Positions 45,911 through 55,620 are shown, numbered from the stretch's first letter. The stretch: DNA of 64,000 nucleotides from Moraxella sp. FZFQ2102 (GCF_024137865.1 NZ_CP099960.1:2108001-2172000); one strand, 5' to 3'. Made by a program: numbers and translations. The notes: generated by a model from the letters alone, not told the origin.

Positions 45911-48022
45911 ATGCGACAACCAACCACCCGAGCAGACATTCAGACCAATCAGCTTGCCAAACAGCTCCAAGACGAAGCCCAATTGACAGGCGTCAATGCG
46001 TCAGGCACACAAATCAGCAGCCGTGCCTTTGATATGGTGACAGAATTTGAGCCATCAGGCGATCAGCCGACTGCCATTGCAAGCCTTGTCAAGGGCGTAA
46101 ACTCTGGCATGACAGGGCAGCTGCTACTTGGGGTGACAGGCTCTGGCAAGACCTACACGATGGCAAAGGTCATCGCTGAGTGTGGGCGACCTGCGATTAT
46201 TATGGCGCATAATAAGACCTTGGCAGCTCAGCTGTATGGCGAGTTTAAGGCGTTTTTTCCACACAATGCTGTGGAGTATTTTGTCAGTTATTATGACTAT
46301 TATCAGCCTGAAGCCTATGTGCCAGCGTCGGATACCTTTATTGAAAAAGACAGTGCCATCAATGATCATATTGATCAGATGCGACTGTCCGCCACACGAG
46401 CACTGCTTGAGCGGCGTGATGCGATTATCATTGCATCGGTGTCTGCCATTTATGGTCTGGGTGACCCCGAAAGCTATCTAAAAATGCTGCTCCATATCGT
46501 CGTGGGTGATCGCGTGGATCGCAATGCCATCATCAAGCGACTTGTTGAGCTACAATACGAGCGTAATGAGCTGGATTTTGGGCGGGGTACTTATCGCATC
46601 CGCGGTGAGACTTTGGACATCTATCCTGCCGAAAGTGAATCGTTGGCGGTGCGTATCGCCATGTTTGATGATGAAGTGGAAAAAATCACTTGGTTTGACC
46701 CATTAACAGGCAAAAATATCAAGTCTGTGCCACGCATCACCATTTATCCAAAATCGCACTATGTCACGCCCAAGGATAAATTGATGGAAGCATCCGAGAC
46801 CATCAAAGCTGAGCTTGCCGAGCGATTGGACTATTTTCGTGCCAATGACAAGCTGATAGAAGCACAGCGTATCAAAGAGCGTACACAGTATGACCTGGAG
46901 ATGATTCAGCAGCTTGGCTATTGCAATGGCATTGAGAACTATTCTCGCCATCTGTCAGGCCGACCAGCAGGTGAGGCACCGCCGACTTTATTTGACTATA
47001 TTCCGCCAGATGCACTGCTGTTTATTGACGAAAGCCATGTGACTGTACCGCAGATTGGGGCGATGTACAAGGGCGATAGAAGTCGTAAAGAGACGCTTGT
47101 GCAGTATGGTTTTCGCCTGCCCAGTGCGATGGATAACCGCCCGATGAAGTTTGAAGAGTGGGAGCGTATCGCCCCATCGACCATCTATGTGTCCGCCACA
47201 CCTGCCCAATATGAGCTTGAAAAATCCGAACAAATCGTCGAGCAGGTGGTGCGTCCGACAGGGCTTGTGGACCCTGTGCTAGAGATACGACCTGTATTGA
47301 CACAGGTGGATGATGTGCTTGGTGAGATTAACCTGCGTAAGGCAGTGGATGAGCGCGTGCTGATTACCGTACTGACCAAACGCATGGCAGAGGATTTGAC
47401 CAGCTACCTAAAAGAATATGGAATCAAGGTCGCTTATCTGCATTCAGACATCGACACGGTGGAGCGGATGAAAATCATCCATGAGCTACGCACAGGTGTG
47501 CATGATGTACTGGTAGGGATTAACCTACTTCGTGAGGGCTTGGATATGCCCGAGGTGAGCCTTGTAGCGATTTTTGATGCGGATAAGGAAGGTTTTTTGC
47601 GCTCAGAGCGTTCGCTTATTCAGACCATTGGGCGTGCTGCTCGTCATGTCAATGGTAAAGCCATACTCTATGCTGACAGCATCACCCCAAGTATGCACCG
47701 TGCGATGGAAGAGACCGAACGCCGCCGCGCCAAGCAAATCGCCTATAACACCGAGCATGGCATCACCCCAAAATCCGCCACGCGTCAAATCACTGATAAG
47801 ATTGACACAGGTGATGATGAAAATACCGAAGTGGTACGCATTGTGTTATCCGAAGCATTGGTAGGTGTGGACGAAAGCATTTTGCATTCGCCCAAGCTAC
47901 TCGCCAAAGAAATCGCCCGCCTAGAAAAACAAATGCAAGCCTTATCTCGAGAGCTAAAATTTGAAGAGGCAATGAAAGTGCGTGATACGATGCTTGCGCT
48001 TAAGGAATTGATAGTTAAGTAG
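45911..48022 (+). CDS. uvrB: Excinuclease ABC subunit B
   Basis: Nucleotide-excision repair helicase-like subunit, 703 residues from ATG 45911. Walker [16 protein letters not shown], the beta-hairpin [16 protein letters not shown] box [11 protein letters not shown], motif VI region [14 protein letters not shown], and a C-terminal UVR domain binding UvrC ([29 protein letters not shown]). About 50 residues precede the usual start of homology ([12 protein letters not shown]); an internal ATG at 46034 lacks a ribosome site, so the extension may be real. Mfd at 23.2 kb acts with it. Confidence 0.96.
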   Translation: MRQPTTRADIQTNQLAKQLQDEAQLTGVNASGTQISSRAFDMVTEFEPSGDQPTAIASLVKGVNSGMTGQLLLGVTGSGKTYTMAKVIAECGRPAIIMAHNKTLAAQLYGEFKAFFPHNAVEYFVSYYDYYQPEAYVPASDTFIEKDSAINDHIDQMRLSATRALLERRDAIIIASVSAIYGLGDPESYLKMLLHIVVGDRVDRNAIIKRLVELQYERNELDFGRGTYRIRGETLDIYPAESESLAVRIAMFDDEVEKITWFDPLTGKNIKSVPRITIYPKSHYVTPKDKLMEASETIKAELAERLDYFRANDKLIEAQRIKERTQYDLEMIQQLGYCNGIENYSRHLSGRPAGEAPPTLFDYIPPDALLFIDESHVTVPQIGAMYKGDRSRKETLVQYGFRLPSAMDNRPMKFEEWERIAPSTIYVSATPAQYELEKSEQIVEQVVRPTGLVDPVLEIRPVLTQVDDVLGEINLRKAVDERVLITVLTKRMAEDLTSYLKEYGIKVAYLHSDIDTVERMKIIHELRTGVHDVLVGINLLREGLDMPEVSLVAIFDADKEGFLRSERSLIQTIGRAARHVNGKAILYADSITPSMHRAMEETERRRAKQIAYNTEHGITPKSATRQITDKIDTGDDENTEVVRIVLSEALVGVDESILHSPKLLAKEIARLEKQMQALSRELKFEEAMKVRDTMLALKELIVK

Positions 48023-48025
48023 CAG

Positions 48026-48466
48026 ATGTGGTTTTTAAATTTTACACTAAAAGCTGTAGTGATCTTTATTGTATCAGCTATACTGCTAATTGGTATTTTG
48101 CTTTTGCTGATTACTAGTAGACCTACTTATTATGAATGTAATGATGGTCGGTGTATAACTTTGGTGGGTTATTATCAAGGTGGTGGTAATTGGGTGCGGA
48201 TTTATGACGGAATTATTTTTAGCCGATTTTTGCTTGATAAAAGAGCGTACGCCCTTCATATTTTAGAGGATGGGGAGTTTTGTATAAATAAAAAATTGGT
48301 TGATGGTAAGATTGTGCTTTACTCAGATCAATTACCATATTCACAAACCAAAACATTGCAGAATGTCACTTTTGTCAAAAGAGCAGCAGAGGGTAGGCTG
48401 CATGATCAATGCCTTGACAATGAGAAAGACTTTAAAACATTATTTAACTTGCCACTAATTTTATAA
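48026..48466 (+). CDS. Hypothetical single-pass membrane protein
   Basis: I do not recognise this 146-residue protein. An N-terminal hydrophobic helix (AVVIFIVSAILLIGILLLLI) anchors it, with the remainder probably periplasmic, including four cysteines (YECNDGRCIT, GEFCINKK, HDQCLDNE) that could form two disulfides. It is more AT-rich than uvrB, which it follows by four bases, and precedes the glycosylase gene by two, so it may be carried in the same transcript. Confidence 0.6.
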   Translation: MWFLNFTLKAVVIFIVSAILLIGILLLLITSRPTYYECNDGRCITLVGYYQGGGNWVRIYDGIIFSRFLLDKRAYALHILEDGEFCINKKLVDGKIVLYSDQLPYSQTKTLQNVTFVKRAAEGRLHDQCLDNEKDFKTLFNLPLIL

Positions 48467-48468
48467 AT

Positions 48469-49044
48469 ATGACCATCGAAACCCACCCACTGGCTCCATT
48501 TACTCCGCCAAATAGCCAAGTGCTGATTTTGGGGAGTTTTCCACCACCGCAAACACGCTGGAAAATGCCATTTTATTATCCCAATTTTAATAATGATTTT
48601 TGGCGGATTATGGGCTTGGTGTTTTTTGATGATAAAGATAACTTTATCAATACCGCGGACAAAAGCTTTTATCAAGACAAGATTGAGCAGTTTCTCGCCG
48701 ATACGGGTATTGCCATCAGCGATACTGCGTATCAAATCAAACGCCTACAAAACAACGCCTCGGATAAATTTCTAGAAGTCATCACGCCGATGGATATTGA
48801 GCGGATTTTGGCTAAATTGCCTAATTGCACCAGTATCATCACCACAGGCGAAAAAGCCACGCAAATTTTGTGCGATACTTATGCTGTCACAGTGCCAAAA
48901 GTTGGGCAATCAGTGGGTCTAAAAATCGGTCAAAAGCCCATCACTTTATACCGCTTACCGTCATCATCACGGGCTTATCCGTTAAGTTTGGATAAAAAAT
49001 CAGAAGCCTATCACCATGTATTTTCGTTGTTATCATTGATATAA
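48469..49044 (+). CDS. Uracil-DNA glycosylase-fold protein
   Basis: 191 residues with the UDG-superfamily layout: ILGSFPPPQTRWKMPFYYPNFNNDFWRIMG near residue 22-50 and LYRLPSSSRAY toward the C-terminus. This form, with LGSFP...FYY...N-FW, is that of proteins related to hypoxanthine-DNA and other non-uracil glycosylases. It would remove a deaminated base at the start of base-excision repair. The exact base is not predictable. It neighbours uvrB, which may be chance. Start ATG 48469 is two bases after the previous stop. Confidence 0.78.
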   Translation: MTIETHPLAPFTPPNSQVLILGSFPPPQTRWKMPFYYPNFNNDFWRIMGLVFFDDKDNFINTADKSFYQDKIEQFLADTGIAISDTAYQIKRLQNNASDKFLEVITPMDIERILAKLPNCTSIITTGEKATQILCDTYAVTVPKVGQSVGLKIGQKPITLYRLPSSSRAYPLSLDKKSEAYHHVFSLLSLI

Positions 49045-49113
49045 AAATTCAGCCATCGTTGCAAAATTTTGTTAAAATACCAAAATTGCAAACAAGATTT
49101 TAGGAAAAAGCCC

Positions 49114-50319
49114 ATGACCGTGCGATTTTTTGACCGCTTAACGGACAACCAAAAACAAACCCTTGCCAAACTGCCCACACCGTATTATCTACTCGATGAG
49201 CGAGCCATTATTGATAACCTTGCCATCACCGAAAAGTTGTGTCAAGCCAGCGGTGCTAAGGCATTGCTTGCGCTCAAATGCTTTGCCACTTGGGGCGTGT
49301 TTGAGTCGATGAAGCCATATCTGCACGGCACAACATCGTCATCTTTAAAAGAAGTTCGCCTTGGCAAAGAATGCTTTGGTGGCGAGACGCATGCTTATAG
49401 CGTCGCTTATAGTGAGCATGAGATTGATGAAGTGCTCGAGTATGCCGATAAGATTATTTTTAATTCATTTAATCAATTGGCTCGCTTTGGCAAAAAAGCT
49501 GCTGCCAAACACATCCCTGTCGGTCTAAGATTGAATCCGCAAACCAGTAATTCATCATTCATCATCGCCGATCCTGCCAGGCCTTTTAGCCGACTTGGTG
49601 AGCATGATGTTGAGGCGATTATGGCAGTGGCGGATAGCATCAGTGGCGTGATGATTCATAATAACTGCGAAAATGCCGATTTTGAGGCGTTTAGCCAAAG
49701 TCTGTCAGATATCGAAGGGCGATTTGGCGAGCTTTTTTATCGGCTTGATTGGGTGAGTTTTGGTGGTGGTATTCACTTTATTGATCCTGAATATCCTTTA
49801 GATAAATTTGCCAATCGACTTAAAGATTTTGCCACCAAATACGGCGTACAGATCTATCTAGAGCCTGGTGAAGCATCAGTGCACCAAGGGGCAGTGCTGG
49901 TAACGAGCGTGCTTGACACTTTGCATAATGGTAAGCCTTTGGCGGTGGTGGATGCATCTATCGAAGCACATATGTTAGATTTGCTAATTTATCGTCAGTC
50001 GTCACCGCTTGCTTATGTCAATGATACTGCTTATGATATTAAAGGAGGTGATTTTGATGGCGTGACAGCGAATGAGACGGCGGTGCGTATCTATGGCAAG
50101 TCATGCTTGGCAGGGGATATTTTTGGCGATTATACACTGGATGAACCGCTACAAATCGGGGATAAAGTCGCCTTTGGCAATGCCGCTGCTTATACCATGG
50201 TGAAGAAAAACTGGTTTAATGGCGTCGATATGCCGTCAATTGTCATTATCCGTCAAGATGGCGAAGTGGTCGTGCAGCGTCAGTTTGATTATGATGATTA
50301 TAAAAATAGCTTGTCATAA
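49114..50319 (+). CDS. nspC: Carboxynorspermidine decarboxylase
   Basis: PLP-dependent alanine-racemase-fold decarboxylase of 401 residues making norspermidine or spermidine from the carboxylated form. The PLP lysine is in LLALKCFATWGVFE; other family blocks are HGTTSSSLKEVRLG, MIHNNCENADFE, FGGGIHF and LEPGEASVHQGAVL. AGGAAAA precedes ATG 49114. Its partner dehydrogenase gene lies 1 kb downstream with an unknown gene between. Confidence 0.93.
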   Translation: MTVRFFDRLTDNQKQTLAKLPTPYYLLDERAIIDNLAITEKLCQASGAKALLALKCFATWGVFESMKPYLHGTTSSSLKEVRLGKECFGGETHAYSVAYSEHEIDEVLEYADKIIFNSFNQLARFGKKAAAKHIPVGLRLNPQTSNSSFIIADPARPFSRLGEHDVEAIMAVADSISGVMIHNNCENADFEAFSQSLSDIEGRFGELFYRLDWVSFGGGIHFIDPEYPLDKFANRLKDFATKYGVQIYLEPGEASVHQGAVLVTSVLDTLHNGKPLAVVDASIEAHMLDLLIYRQSSPLAYVNDTAYDIKGGDFDGVTANETAVRIYGKSCLAGDIFGDYTLDEPLQIGDKVAFGNAAAYTMVKKNWFNGVDMPSIVIIRQDGEVVVQRQFDYDDYKNSLS

Positions 50320-50333
50320 GTGTGAAATAACTC

Positions 50334-51146
50334 ATGAATACACCAAAAATTGAGATCTATCAGATTTATTATAATGAGGCGACTAAGCAGTCGCTAGACC
50401 CTGATTTTATACCATTGGATAACACGCATGGCCCAAAAGAGTGGTATGAATTTTATCCGATGTTGCAGTTTTTGAACACACATGAACTGGATGATGATAC
50501 TTATTACGGCTTTTTATCACCGAAGTTTTTTGAAAAAACGGGAGTGTGTGGCAAGGATTTGCATCAAATAATTCAGCGCCATGCTATTGATGTCGATGGT
50601 AATCGTGTAGATGTGTTTTTATCATCAGTCGGATTTAATTCATTAACTTACCATCAGAATGTTTTTTATCAAGGGGAGCGAAATCATCCTGGGTTTTTAA
50701 GTTTAATGCAATTGTCCTTACGGAAAATGGGCGTTTTTCTCGATTTAAAATCCATGATTTCTACCAACTATAATTCGGCATTTTGTAATTATGTCATTGC
50801 CAAAAAACGATATTGGCAACAATGGCAAAAAATTGCCAATCAGTTTTATGCATTGGTTGAAAACGATCAAAGCGAGATTGGGCGAATGTTGCGCCAGAAC
50901 ACACGCTATATGACTGATCCAGCACCGATGCGTGCCTTTATCCAAGAGCGGTTCGTAAGTGTAGTTTTGGCGATGGATGGATATAGAACCATGCCTTTTG
51001 GCTTTGAGACTTCCAAGTTGAATTTGGATGCTGATAATATTTTTGGGCTATGTCATTACTTTAAAACAAAGTATGAACAGACGCGCAATATGGAGGACTT
51101 GTTGATGTATCAAAAGTTAAAAGAGTTGGTTTATTTTCCATGGTAA
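50334..51146 (+). CDS. Hypothetical protein between the carboxynorspermidine genes
   Basis: 270-residue soluble protein of unknown function. It starts KIEIYQIYYNEATKQSLDPDFIPLDNTHGPKEWYEFYPMLQFLNTH and continues YYGFLSPKFFEKTGVCGKDLHQII. Proteins of this look are found next to polysaccharide or glycosyltransferase genes in other bacteria, from memory, so a role in surface glycans is possible. It is AT-richer than nspC and breaks the expected nspC-dehydrogenase pair. No ribosome site is obvious. Confidence 0.65.
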   Translation: MNTPKIEIYQIYYNEATKQSLDPDFIPLDNTHGPKEWYEFYPMLQFLNTHELDDDTYYGFLSPKFFEKTGVCGKDLHQIIQRHAIDVDGNRVDVFLSSVGFNSLTYHQNVFYQGERNHPGFLSLMQLSLRKMGVFLDLKSMISTNYNSAFCNYVIAKKRYWQQWQKIANQFYALVENDQSEIGRMLRQNTRYMTDPAPMRAFIQERFVSVVLAMDGYRTMPFGFETSKLNLDADNIFGLCHYFKTKYEQTRNMEDLLMYQKLKELVYFPW

Positions 51147-51340
51147 CGAAAATAGACATATTTTTATTTAATGGTTGAAAAATCACCAAATACTCGTTAT
51201 TATTCTAAGCTTTGTCATGCTTGTAATTTTGCAAGTATTGATGGATGTTGGGTGCATGGATTTTCCTTGAAGTCTTCCTTTTTAATTCATGCATAATTTT
51301 GATGTTGCTTATTTTTTTTAAGCACAAAGGAGGATTTATC

Positions 51341-52588
51341 ATGACTCAACCGAATGTTTTGATTATTGGCGCTGGTGGCGTCGCACAAGTCGTGGCACAC
51401 AAATGCGCGATGGCAAATGATGTTTTTGGCGAGATTCATATCGCATCACGCACCAAAGAAAAATGCGATGCGATTGCTGATAGTGTCGCTGAAAAGGGCA
51501 GTTTTAAAAAAGATGCCATCTTGCATACGCACGCTGTCGATGCTTTGAATACTGAGCAGCTTGTACAGTTGATTCGTTCGATTGATGCGCATATCGTCAT
51601 CAATGTCGGCTCACCATTTGTCAATATGAGCGTGATGGATGCGTGTATTGAGACAGGTGCGCATTATTTGGATACGGCGATTTATGAAGATCCGACCAAG
51701 ATTTGTGAAGCGCCACCGTGGTATGAGAATTACGAGTGGAAAAAGCGTGACGCCTTTAAGAAGGCAGGTGTGACAGCGATTTTGGGTATCGGATTTGACC
51801 CTGGTGTGGTGAATGCCTATGCACGCTTGGGTGTGGAGTATTTTGATACAGATACTGTCACAGATATTGATATTATTGATATCAATGCTGGCAGTCATGG
51901 CAAATATTTTGCCACCAATTTTGACCCTGAAATCAATTTCCGTGAATTTACTGGTGTCGTTTATTCTTGGCAAAATAGCCAATGGCAAACCAATCAGATG
52001 TTTGAAGTCAAACGCACGGATGATTTGCCTGTGGTCGGCATCCAAAACAGCTACCTATCAGGGCATGATGAGCTGCATTCATTGCACAAGAACCTAAATG
52101 TGCCAAATATCCGCTTTTGGATGGGGTTTGGCGAGCATTATATGAATGTCTTTGGTGTACTAAAAAACTTAGGTCTATTATCAGAGCAACCTGTCAAAAC
52201 TGCCGAAGGTTTGGAAGTTGTGCCATTAAAAGTGGTCAAAGCAGTTCTGCCAGATCCAGCAAGTCTTGCACCCAATTATAAAGGCAAAACCTGTATCGGC
52301 AACAAGGTCAAAGGTAAAAAAGACGGCGTCGATAGCGAGATTTTTATTTATAATATCGCTGATCACGAAGAAGCTTATTGTGAAGTTGGCAGTCAGGGCA
52401 TCTCTTATACAGCAGGCGTACCACCGGTTGCAGCGGCAATTTTGATCGCGACAGGTGAGTGGAATGTCGGCACGATGGTTAATGTCGAAGAGCTTGATGC
52501 GCGCCCATTCATCAATCTACTCAATCAAATGGGCTTACCAACTCGCATTACCGATAAAGACGGCGATCGCTTGTTGGAATTTGCATGA
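51341..52588 (+). CDS. Carboxynorspermidine synthase (saccharopine dehydrogenase-like)
   Basis: Reductase of 415 residues joining aspartate semialdehyde with a diamine to give carboxynorspermidine or carboxyspermidine. It has a Rossmann NAD(P) fold (VLIIGAGGVAQVVAHKCAM), then NVGSPFVNMSVMDACIETGAHYLDTA and GFDPGVVNAYARLG. A strong AAAGGAGGA decides ATG 51341; the 194-bp gap before it has no recognised feature. The product feeds nspC. A terminator follows. Confidence 0.9.
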   Translation: MTQPNVLIIGAGGVAQVVAHKCAMANDVFGEIHIASRTKEKCDAIADSVAEKGSFKKDAILHTHAVDALNTEQLVQLIRSIDAHIVINVGSPFVNMSVMDACIETGAHYLDTAIYEDPTKICEAPPWYENYEWKKRDAFKKAGVTAILGIGFDPGVVNAYARLGVEYFDTDTVTDIDIIDINAGSHGKYFATNFDPEINFREFTGVVYSWQNSQWQTNQMFEVKRTDDLPVVGIQNSYLSGHDELHSLHKNLNVPNIRFWMGFGEHYMNVFGVLKNLGLLSEQPVKTAEGLEVVPLKVVKAVLPDPASLAPNYKGKTCIGNKVKGKKDGVDSEIFIYNIADHEEAYCEVGSQGISYTAGVPPVAAAILIATGEWNVGTMVNVEELDARPFINLLNQMGLPTRITDKDGDRLLEFA

Positions 52589-52605
52589 TAAACGCAGCGC
52601 AGATG

Positions 52606-52636
52606 ACGCACTCAAGCCAACTTGGGTGCGTTTTTT
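52606..52636 (+). terminator. Terminator of the carboxynorspermidine synthase gene
   Basis: ACGCACTCAAG (52606-52616) and CTTGGGTGCGT (52621-52631) pair with one G-U, a four-base loop and T6. Confidence 0.9.
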
Positions 52637-52658
52637 ATGTTGCTATGAAAATTTATGC

Positions 52659-52664
52659 TATAAT
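52659..52664 (+). promoter_or_regulatory. queD operon extended -10
   Basis: TATAAT preceded by TATGC, 35 bp before the queD ATG. Confidence 0.5.
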
Positions 52665-52698
52665 AAAAATCATATGATCAAAATAATAAAGGCATCTC

Positions 52699-53295
52699 AT
52701 GCGTATTCGCAAACTGTTTAAATTCGAAAATGCTCACATCGTCCGCAACTGCTCATCCGATCGTTGCAAACGCTCTATTCATGGGCATAGCTATCAAGTT
52801 GAGCTGATCTTGGAAGCGCATCGCTTGGATCATGGGCAGATGGTCTATGATTTTGGGCTACTTAAGGGTAATATCAAAGACATCATTGACAGCTTTGATC
52901 ATGCCATCACTTTTTGGGATAAGGATGATCCAAGCTATATTCAAGCTTGCAAAGACTTTAGTGCGCGTTGGGTGAGCTTACCTGTATCACCGTCAGCTGA
53001 GCAATTTAGCCGTGTGATTTTCTTTTGGGCAGACGCCATCTTAAAACAAACGCAAATGCAAAATGGCGAGCAAGATGTCCATGTACACTCGGTCATCGTC
53101 CATGAGACGGCGACAGGCTATGCACAGTGCTTTGGCGATGATGTCACCAATGAACAAATGGGCAAGCTTGATTTGGCTGGCTTTGAATTTAGTGAACAGG
53201 TCAAGGCAGAATGGGGCGATCCAATGATGTATGATAAGCTAAAAGCAGGCAAGCCATTCATCAATCCCTCTGTGGATTTGCAAGTCCAAGTTTGA
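52699..53295 (+). CDS. queD: 6-carboxytetrahydropterin synthase QueD-like
   Basis: Zinc enzyme of the 6-pyruvoyl-tetrahydropterin synthase family, 198 residues, second step to queuosine. Zinc histidines and catalytic Cys are in FENAHIVRNCSSDRCKRSIHGHSYQVEL, and the DFGLLKGNIKDIIDSFDHAIT block is typical. It is longer than the usual 120-140 residues, with extra segments after the DHA motif and at the C-terminus; this extended form occurs elsewhere in gammaproteobacteria, I believe. Leads queD-tsaE-miaA-hfq; five bases before tsaE. Confidence 0.88.
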   Translation: MRIRKLFKFENAHIVRNCSSDRCKRSIHGHSYQVELILEAHRLDHGQMVYDFGLLKGNIKDIIDSFDHAITFWDKDDPSYIQACKDFSARWVSLPVSPSAEQFSRVIFFWADAILKQTQMQNGEQDVHVHSVIVHETATGYAQCFGDDVTNEQMGKLDLAGFEFSEQVKAEWGDPMMYDKLKAGKPFINPSVDLQVQV

Positions 53296-53299
53296 GCAT

Positions 53300-53731
53300 A
53301 TGAAAATTATCCTAAAAAATGAAACTGATACTGCGGCTTTTGCCCAGCAGCTGGCTGATATGAATCTGACGGGCAGTGTGTGGCTGTCAGGGGATTTGGG
53401 TGCGGGTAAGACGACGCTGACTCGCTATTGGCTGCAAGCCATGGGGCATACTGGTGCAGTCAAAAGCCCGACTTATACACTTGTTGAACCTTATCAAATC
53501 CAAACAAAAACAGGCATCAAGCCAGTTTATCATGCCGATTTATACCGACTCAATGACCCAGAAGAGCTTGATTATATTGGATTTTTTGAATATTTTGATG
53601 AGCATGATAGCCTTGTCATCATCGAATGGGCGAGCCGTGCCGAATCAAATCTGCCAAAGCCTGATTATCTGATTGATTTGACTCGTCAAGCAGATGATTG
53701 CCGTGTGCTTGAATTTATCAAGGCTTCATAA
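53300..53731 (+). CDS. tsaE: tRNA threonylcarbamoyladenosine biosynthesis ATPase TsaE
   Basis: P-loop ATPase of 143 residues supporting t6A37 formation on tRNAs with TsaB and TsaD. Walker A is WLSGDLGAGKTTLTRYWL, followed by SPTYTLVEPY, VYHADLYRL and the VIIEWASRAESNLP block. It ends directly at the miaA start codon (TAA then ATG), so translation is coupled. Confidence 0.94.
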   Translation: MKIILKNETDTAAFAQQLADMNLTGSVWLSGDLGAGKTTLTRYWLQAMGHTGAVKSPTYTLVEPYQIQTKTGIKPVYHADLYRLNDPEELDYIGFFEYFDEHDSLVIIEWASRAESNLPKPDYLIDLTRQADDCRVLEFIKAS

Positions 53732-54862
53732 ATGTCATCACTACCGCATTATCAAGATTTGCCCAACAATAGTGTCGTGTGTCTGATGTCGCCGACCGCC
53801 AGTGGTAAGACGGATTTGGCGTTTAGACTGTATCAGACAGGGCGATTTGAGCTTGTGTCGGTGGATAGTGCATTGATTTATCAAGGTATGAATATCGGCA
53901 CTGCCAAGCCAACTGCCGATGAGCTTGCCCAATTCCCCCATCATCTGGTGGATATCATTTCTCCGACCAAGACCTATAGTGTGGCGAATTTTGTGGCGGA
54001 TGTCGAGCGACTGATTCATGAAATTCATCAGCGGGGCAAGATTCCACTATTGGTCGGTGGTACGATGATGTACTATATGGCGTTGTTTGACGGCATTTCT
54101 AGCGTGCCAGAAACCGACCAGTCGGTTCGTGAAAAGGTGAATCAGTGGCTTGACAATGAAGGCAATCAAGCACTGTATGACTATCTACTCGCCCACGATC
54201 CGATCATCTGCCAAAAGCTTAAGCCGTCAGATACGCAGCGTATTACCCGTGCTGTTGAAGTACATCTACAAACAGGCAAGCCAATGAGTCATTGGCAAGA
54301 CACCCCAAAAGTCGCCCTTAGTCATGACCCAAAATGGCAGTGGTATGGCATTGTTGTCACGCCTGATCGTGCTTGGCTACATGAGCGTATCGGTCGCAGA
54401 CTGGATATCATGTGGGCAGATGGCTTTGTGGATGAAGTGATTGGGCTGATTAATGAACACCCAGCACTGGATGTGGATATGCCATCGATGCGATGTGTCG
54501 GCTATCGGCAAGTGCTCGAACATCTATGCCGTACTCGTCATAAGAGTGTGGTCAATCACCCAACGATACATCAATATTATCAATCAAATTTCTCAAAACT
54601 AACAGATGAGCAAATCATCAATGAGATTTCAGCCAATTTTCCAAAAAAATCGACAAAAACCCCGATTAACTTATGGGATCTATCTTGTCAAGATATGAAA
54701 AATAAGGCATTATATGCAACAAGGCAATTAGCAAAACGCCAATATACATGGCTAAAACAACTTGCCTTGATGGATAATCCAACTATAACCAATGTTACAA
54801 TAGCTTCATTTGATAGCATAGAACAAGTACAAAAGCAATTCTTGCAATCGCACCAACGTTAG
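53732..54862 (+). CDS. miaA: tRNA dimethylallyltransferase MiaA with C-terminal insertion
   Basis: 376-residue enzyme adding an isopentenyl group to A37 of UNN-reading tRNAs. P-loop SPTASGKTDLAFRLY, substrate loops SVDSALIYQGMNIGTAKP and VGGTMMYYMALFDG, and MRCVGYRQVLEHL are conserved. Between that and ALYATRQLAKRQYTWLKQL is an extra, AT-richer stretch of roughly 60 residues absent from E. coli MiaA (316 residues). Upstream of hfq as in many gammaproteobacteria. Confidence 0.94.
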   Translation: MSSLPHYQDLPNNSVVCLMSPTASGKTDLAFRLYQTGRFELVSVDSALIYQGMNIGTAKPTADELAQFPHHLVDIISPTKTYSVANFVADVERLIHEIHQRGKIPLLVGGTMMYYMALFDGISSVPETDQSVREKVNQWLDNEGNQALYDYLLAHDPIICQKLKPSDTQRITRAVEVHLQTGKPMSHWQDTPKVALSHDPKWQWYGIVVTPDRAWLHERIGRRLDIMWADGFVDEVIGLINEHPALDVDMPSMRCVGYRQVLEHLCRTRHKSVVNHPTIHQYYQSNFSKLTDEQIINEISANFPKKSTKTPINLWDLSCQDMKNKALYATRQLAKRQYTWLKQLALMDNPTITNVTIASFDSIEQVQKQFLQSHQR

Positions 54863-54910
54863 GCACAGCCTTTTTTTGCATTGCATGAGCTATTTTATGT
54901 GGAGAGTCGT

Positions 54911-55555
54911 ATGTCAAAAGGACAAACCTTGCAAGACCCATTTTTGAACGCGCTGCGTAAAGACCGTATTCCTGTTTCGATTTTTTTGGTCAATGGCATC
55001 AAGCTACAAGGTCAAATCGAATCATTTGACCAATATGTCGTATTGCTAAAAAACACCGTTAGCCAAATGGTGTATAAGCACGCCATTTCTACCGTCGTAC
55101 CAACTCGTAACCCACGCACCGAAGGGGGTTCCACACCAGCATCAGGTGGCTATCAAGGGGCTAATATTGGCGTAATGAGTAGTGGCACTTATCAAGGTGG
55201 CGGCTTTGAACGCCAAGGCTTTGAGCGTAGCGGTATGGGTGGTGGTTATCAAGGTGGCAGCCGTCCACAAGGTGGCTTTACTCGTACGCCACAAGCAGGT
55301 TTTGAACGTCAAGGCTTTGACCGTAGTAATATGGGTTATCAAGGCGGTATGGGTGGTATGCAATCAGGCTTTGACCGTAGCACATCTACTGTCATGGGTT
55401 TTGAACGCCAAGGCTTTGACCGTCAAGGGTTCGAAGAGCGTGGCTTTGATGGCAAATCGTTTGAAAATAACGATACTCGCAGCTTTAATCGCCAAGGCTT
55501 TGATGCCAAAGCGGATGCTAAATTTGGCAATGATGACGATGAATTTGATAGCTGA
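54911..55555 (+). CDS. hfq: RNA chaperone Hfq with long Gly-rich repetitive tail
   Basis: Hexameric RNA chaperone of 214 residues pairing small RNAs with mRNAs. The Sm core is residues 1-70 ([40 protein letters not shown], then [12 protein letters not shown]). The remaining 140 residues are Gly/Gln/Phe-rich with repeats around GFERQGFDR and YQGG. E. coli Hfq has 102 residues. Long glycine-rich tails are known in Moraxellaceae Hfq. GGAGAG decides ATG 54911. A terminator follows at 55584. Confidence 0.96.
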   Translation: MSKGQTLQDPFLNALRKDRIPVSIFLVNGIKLQGQIESFDQYVVLLKNTVSQMVYKHAISTVVPTRNPRTEGGSTPASGGYQGANIGVMSSGTYQGGGFERQGFERSGMGGGYQGGSRPQGGFTRTPQAGFERQGFDRSNMGYQGGMGGMQSGFDRSTSTVMGFERQGFDRQGFEERGFDGKSFENNDTRSFNRQGFDAKADAKFGNDDDEFDS

Positions 55556-55583
55556 TTTTCGCTGATTGATTTAATGATAAGAG

Positions 55584-55620
55584 CTTGCAAATAGGCAAAA
55601 GGTCTGTTTGCAAGTTTTTT
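55584..55620 (+). terminator. hfq terminator
   Basis: CTTGCAAATAG (55584-55594) and CTGTTTGCAAG (55604-55614) pair with one G-U, then T6. Confidence 0.85.
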
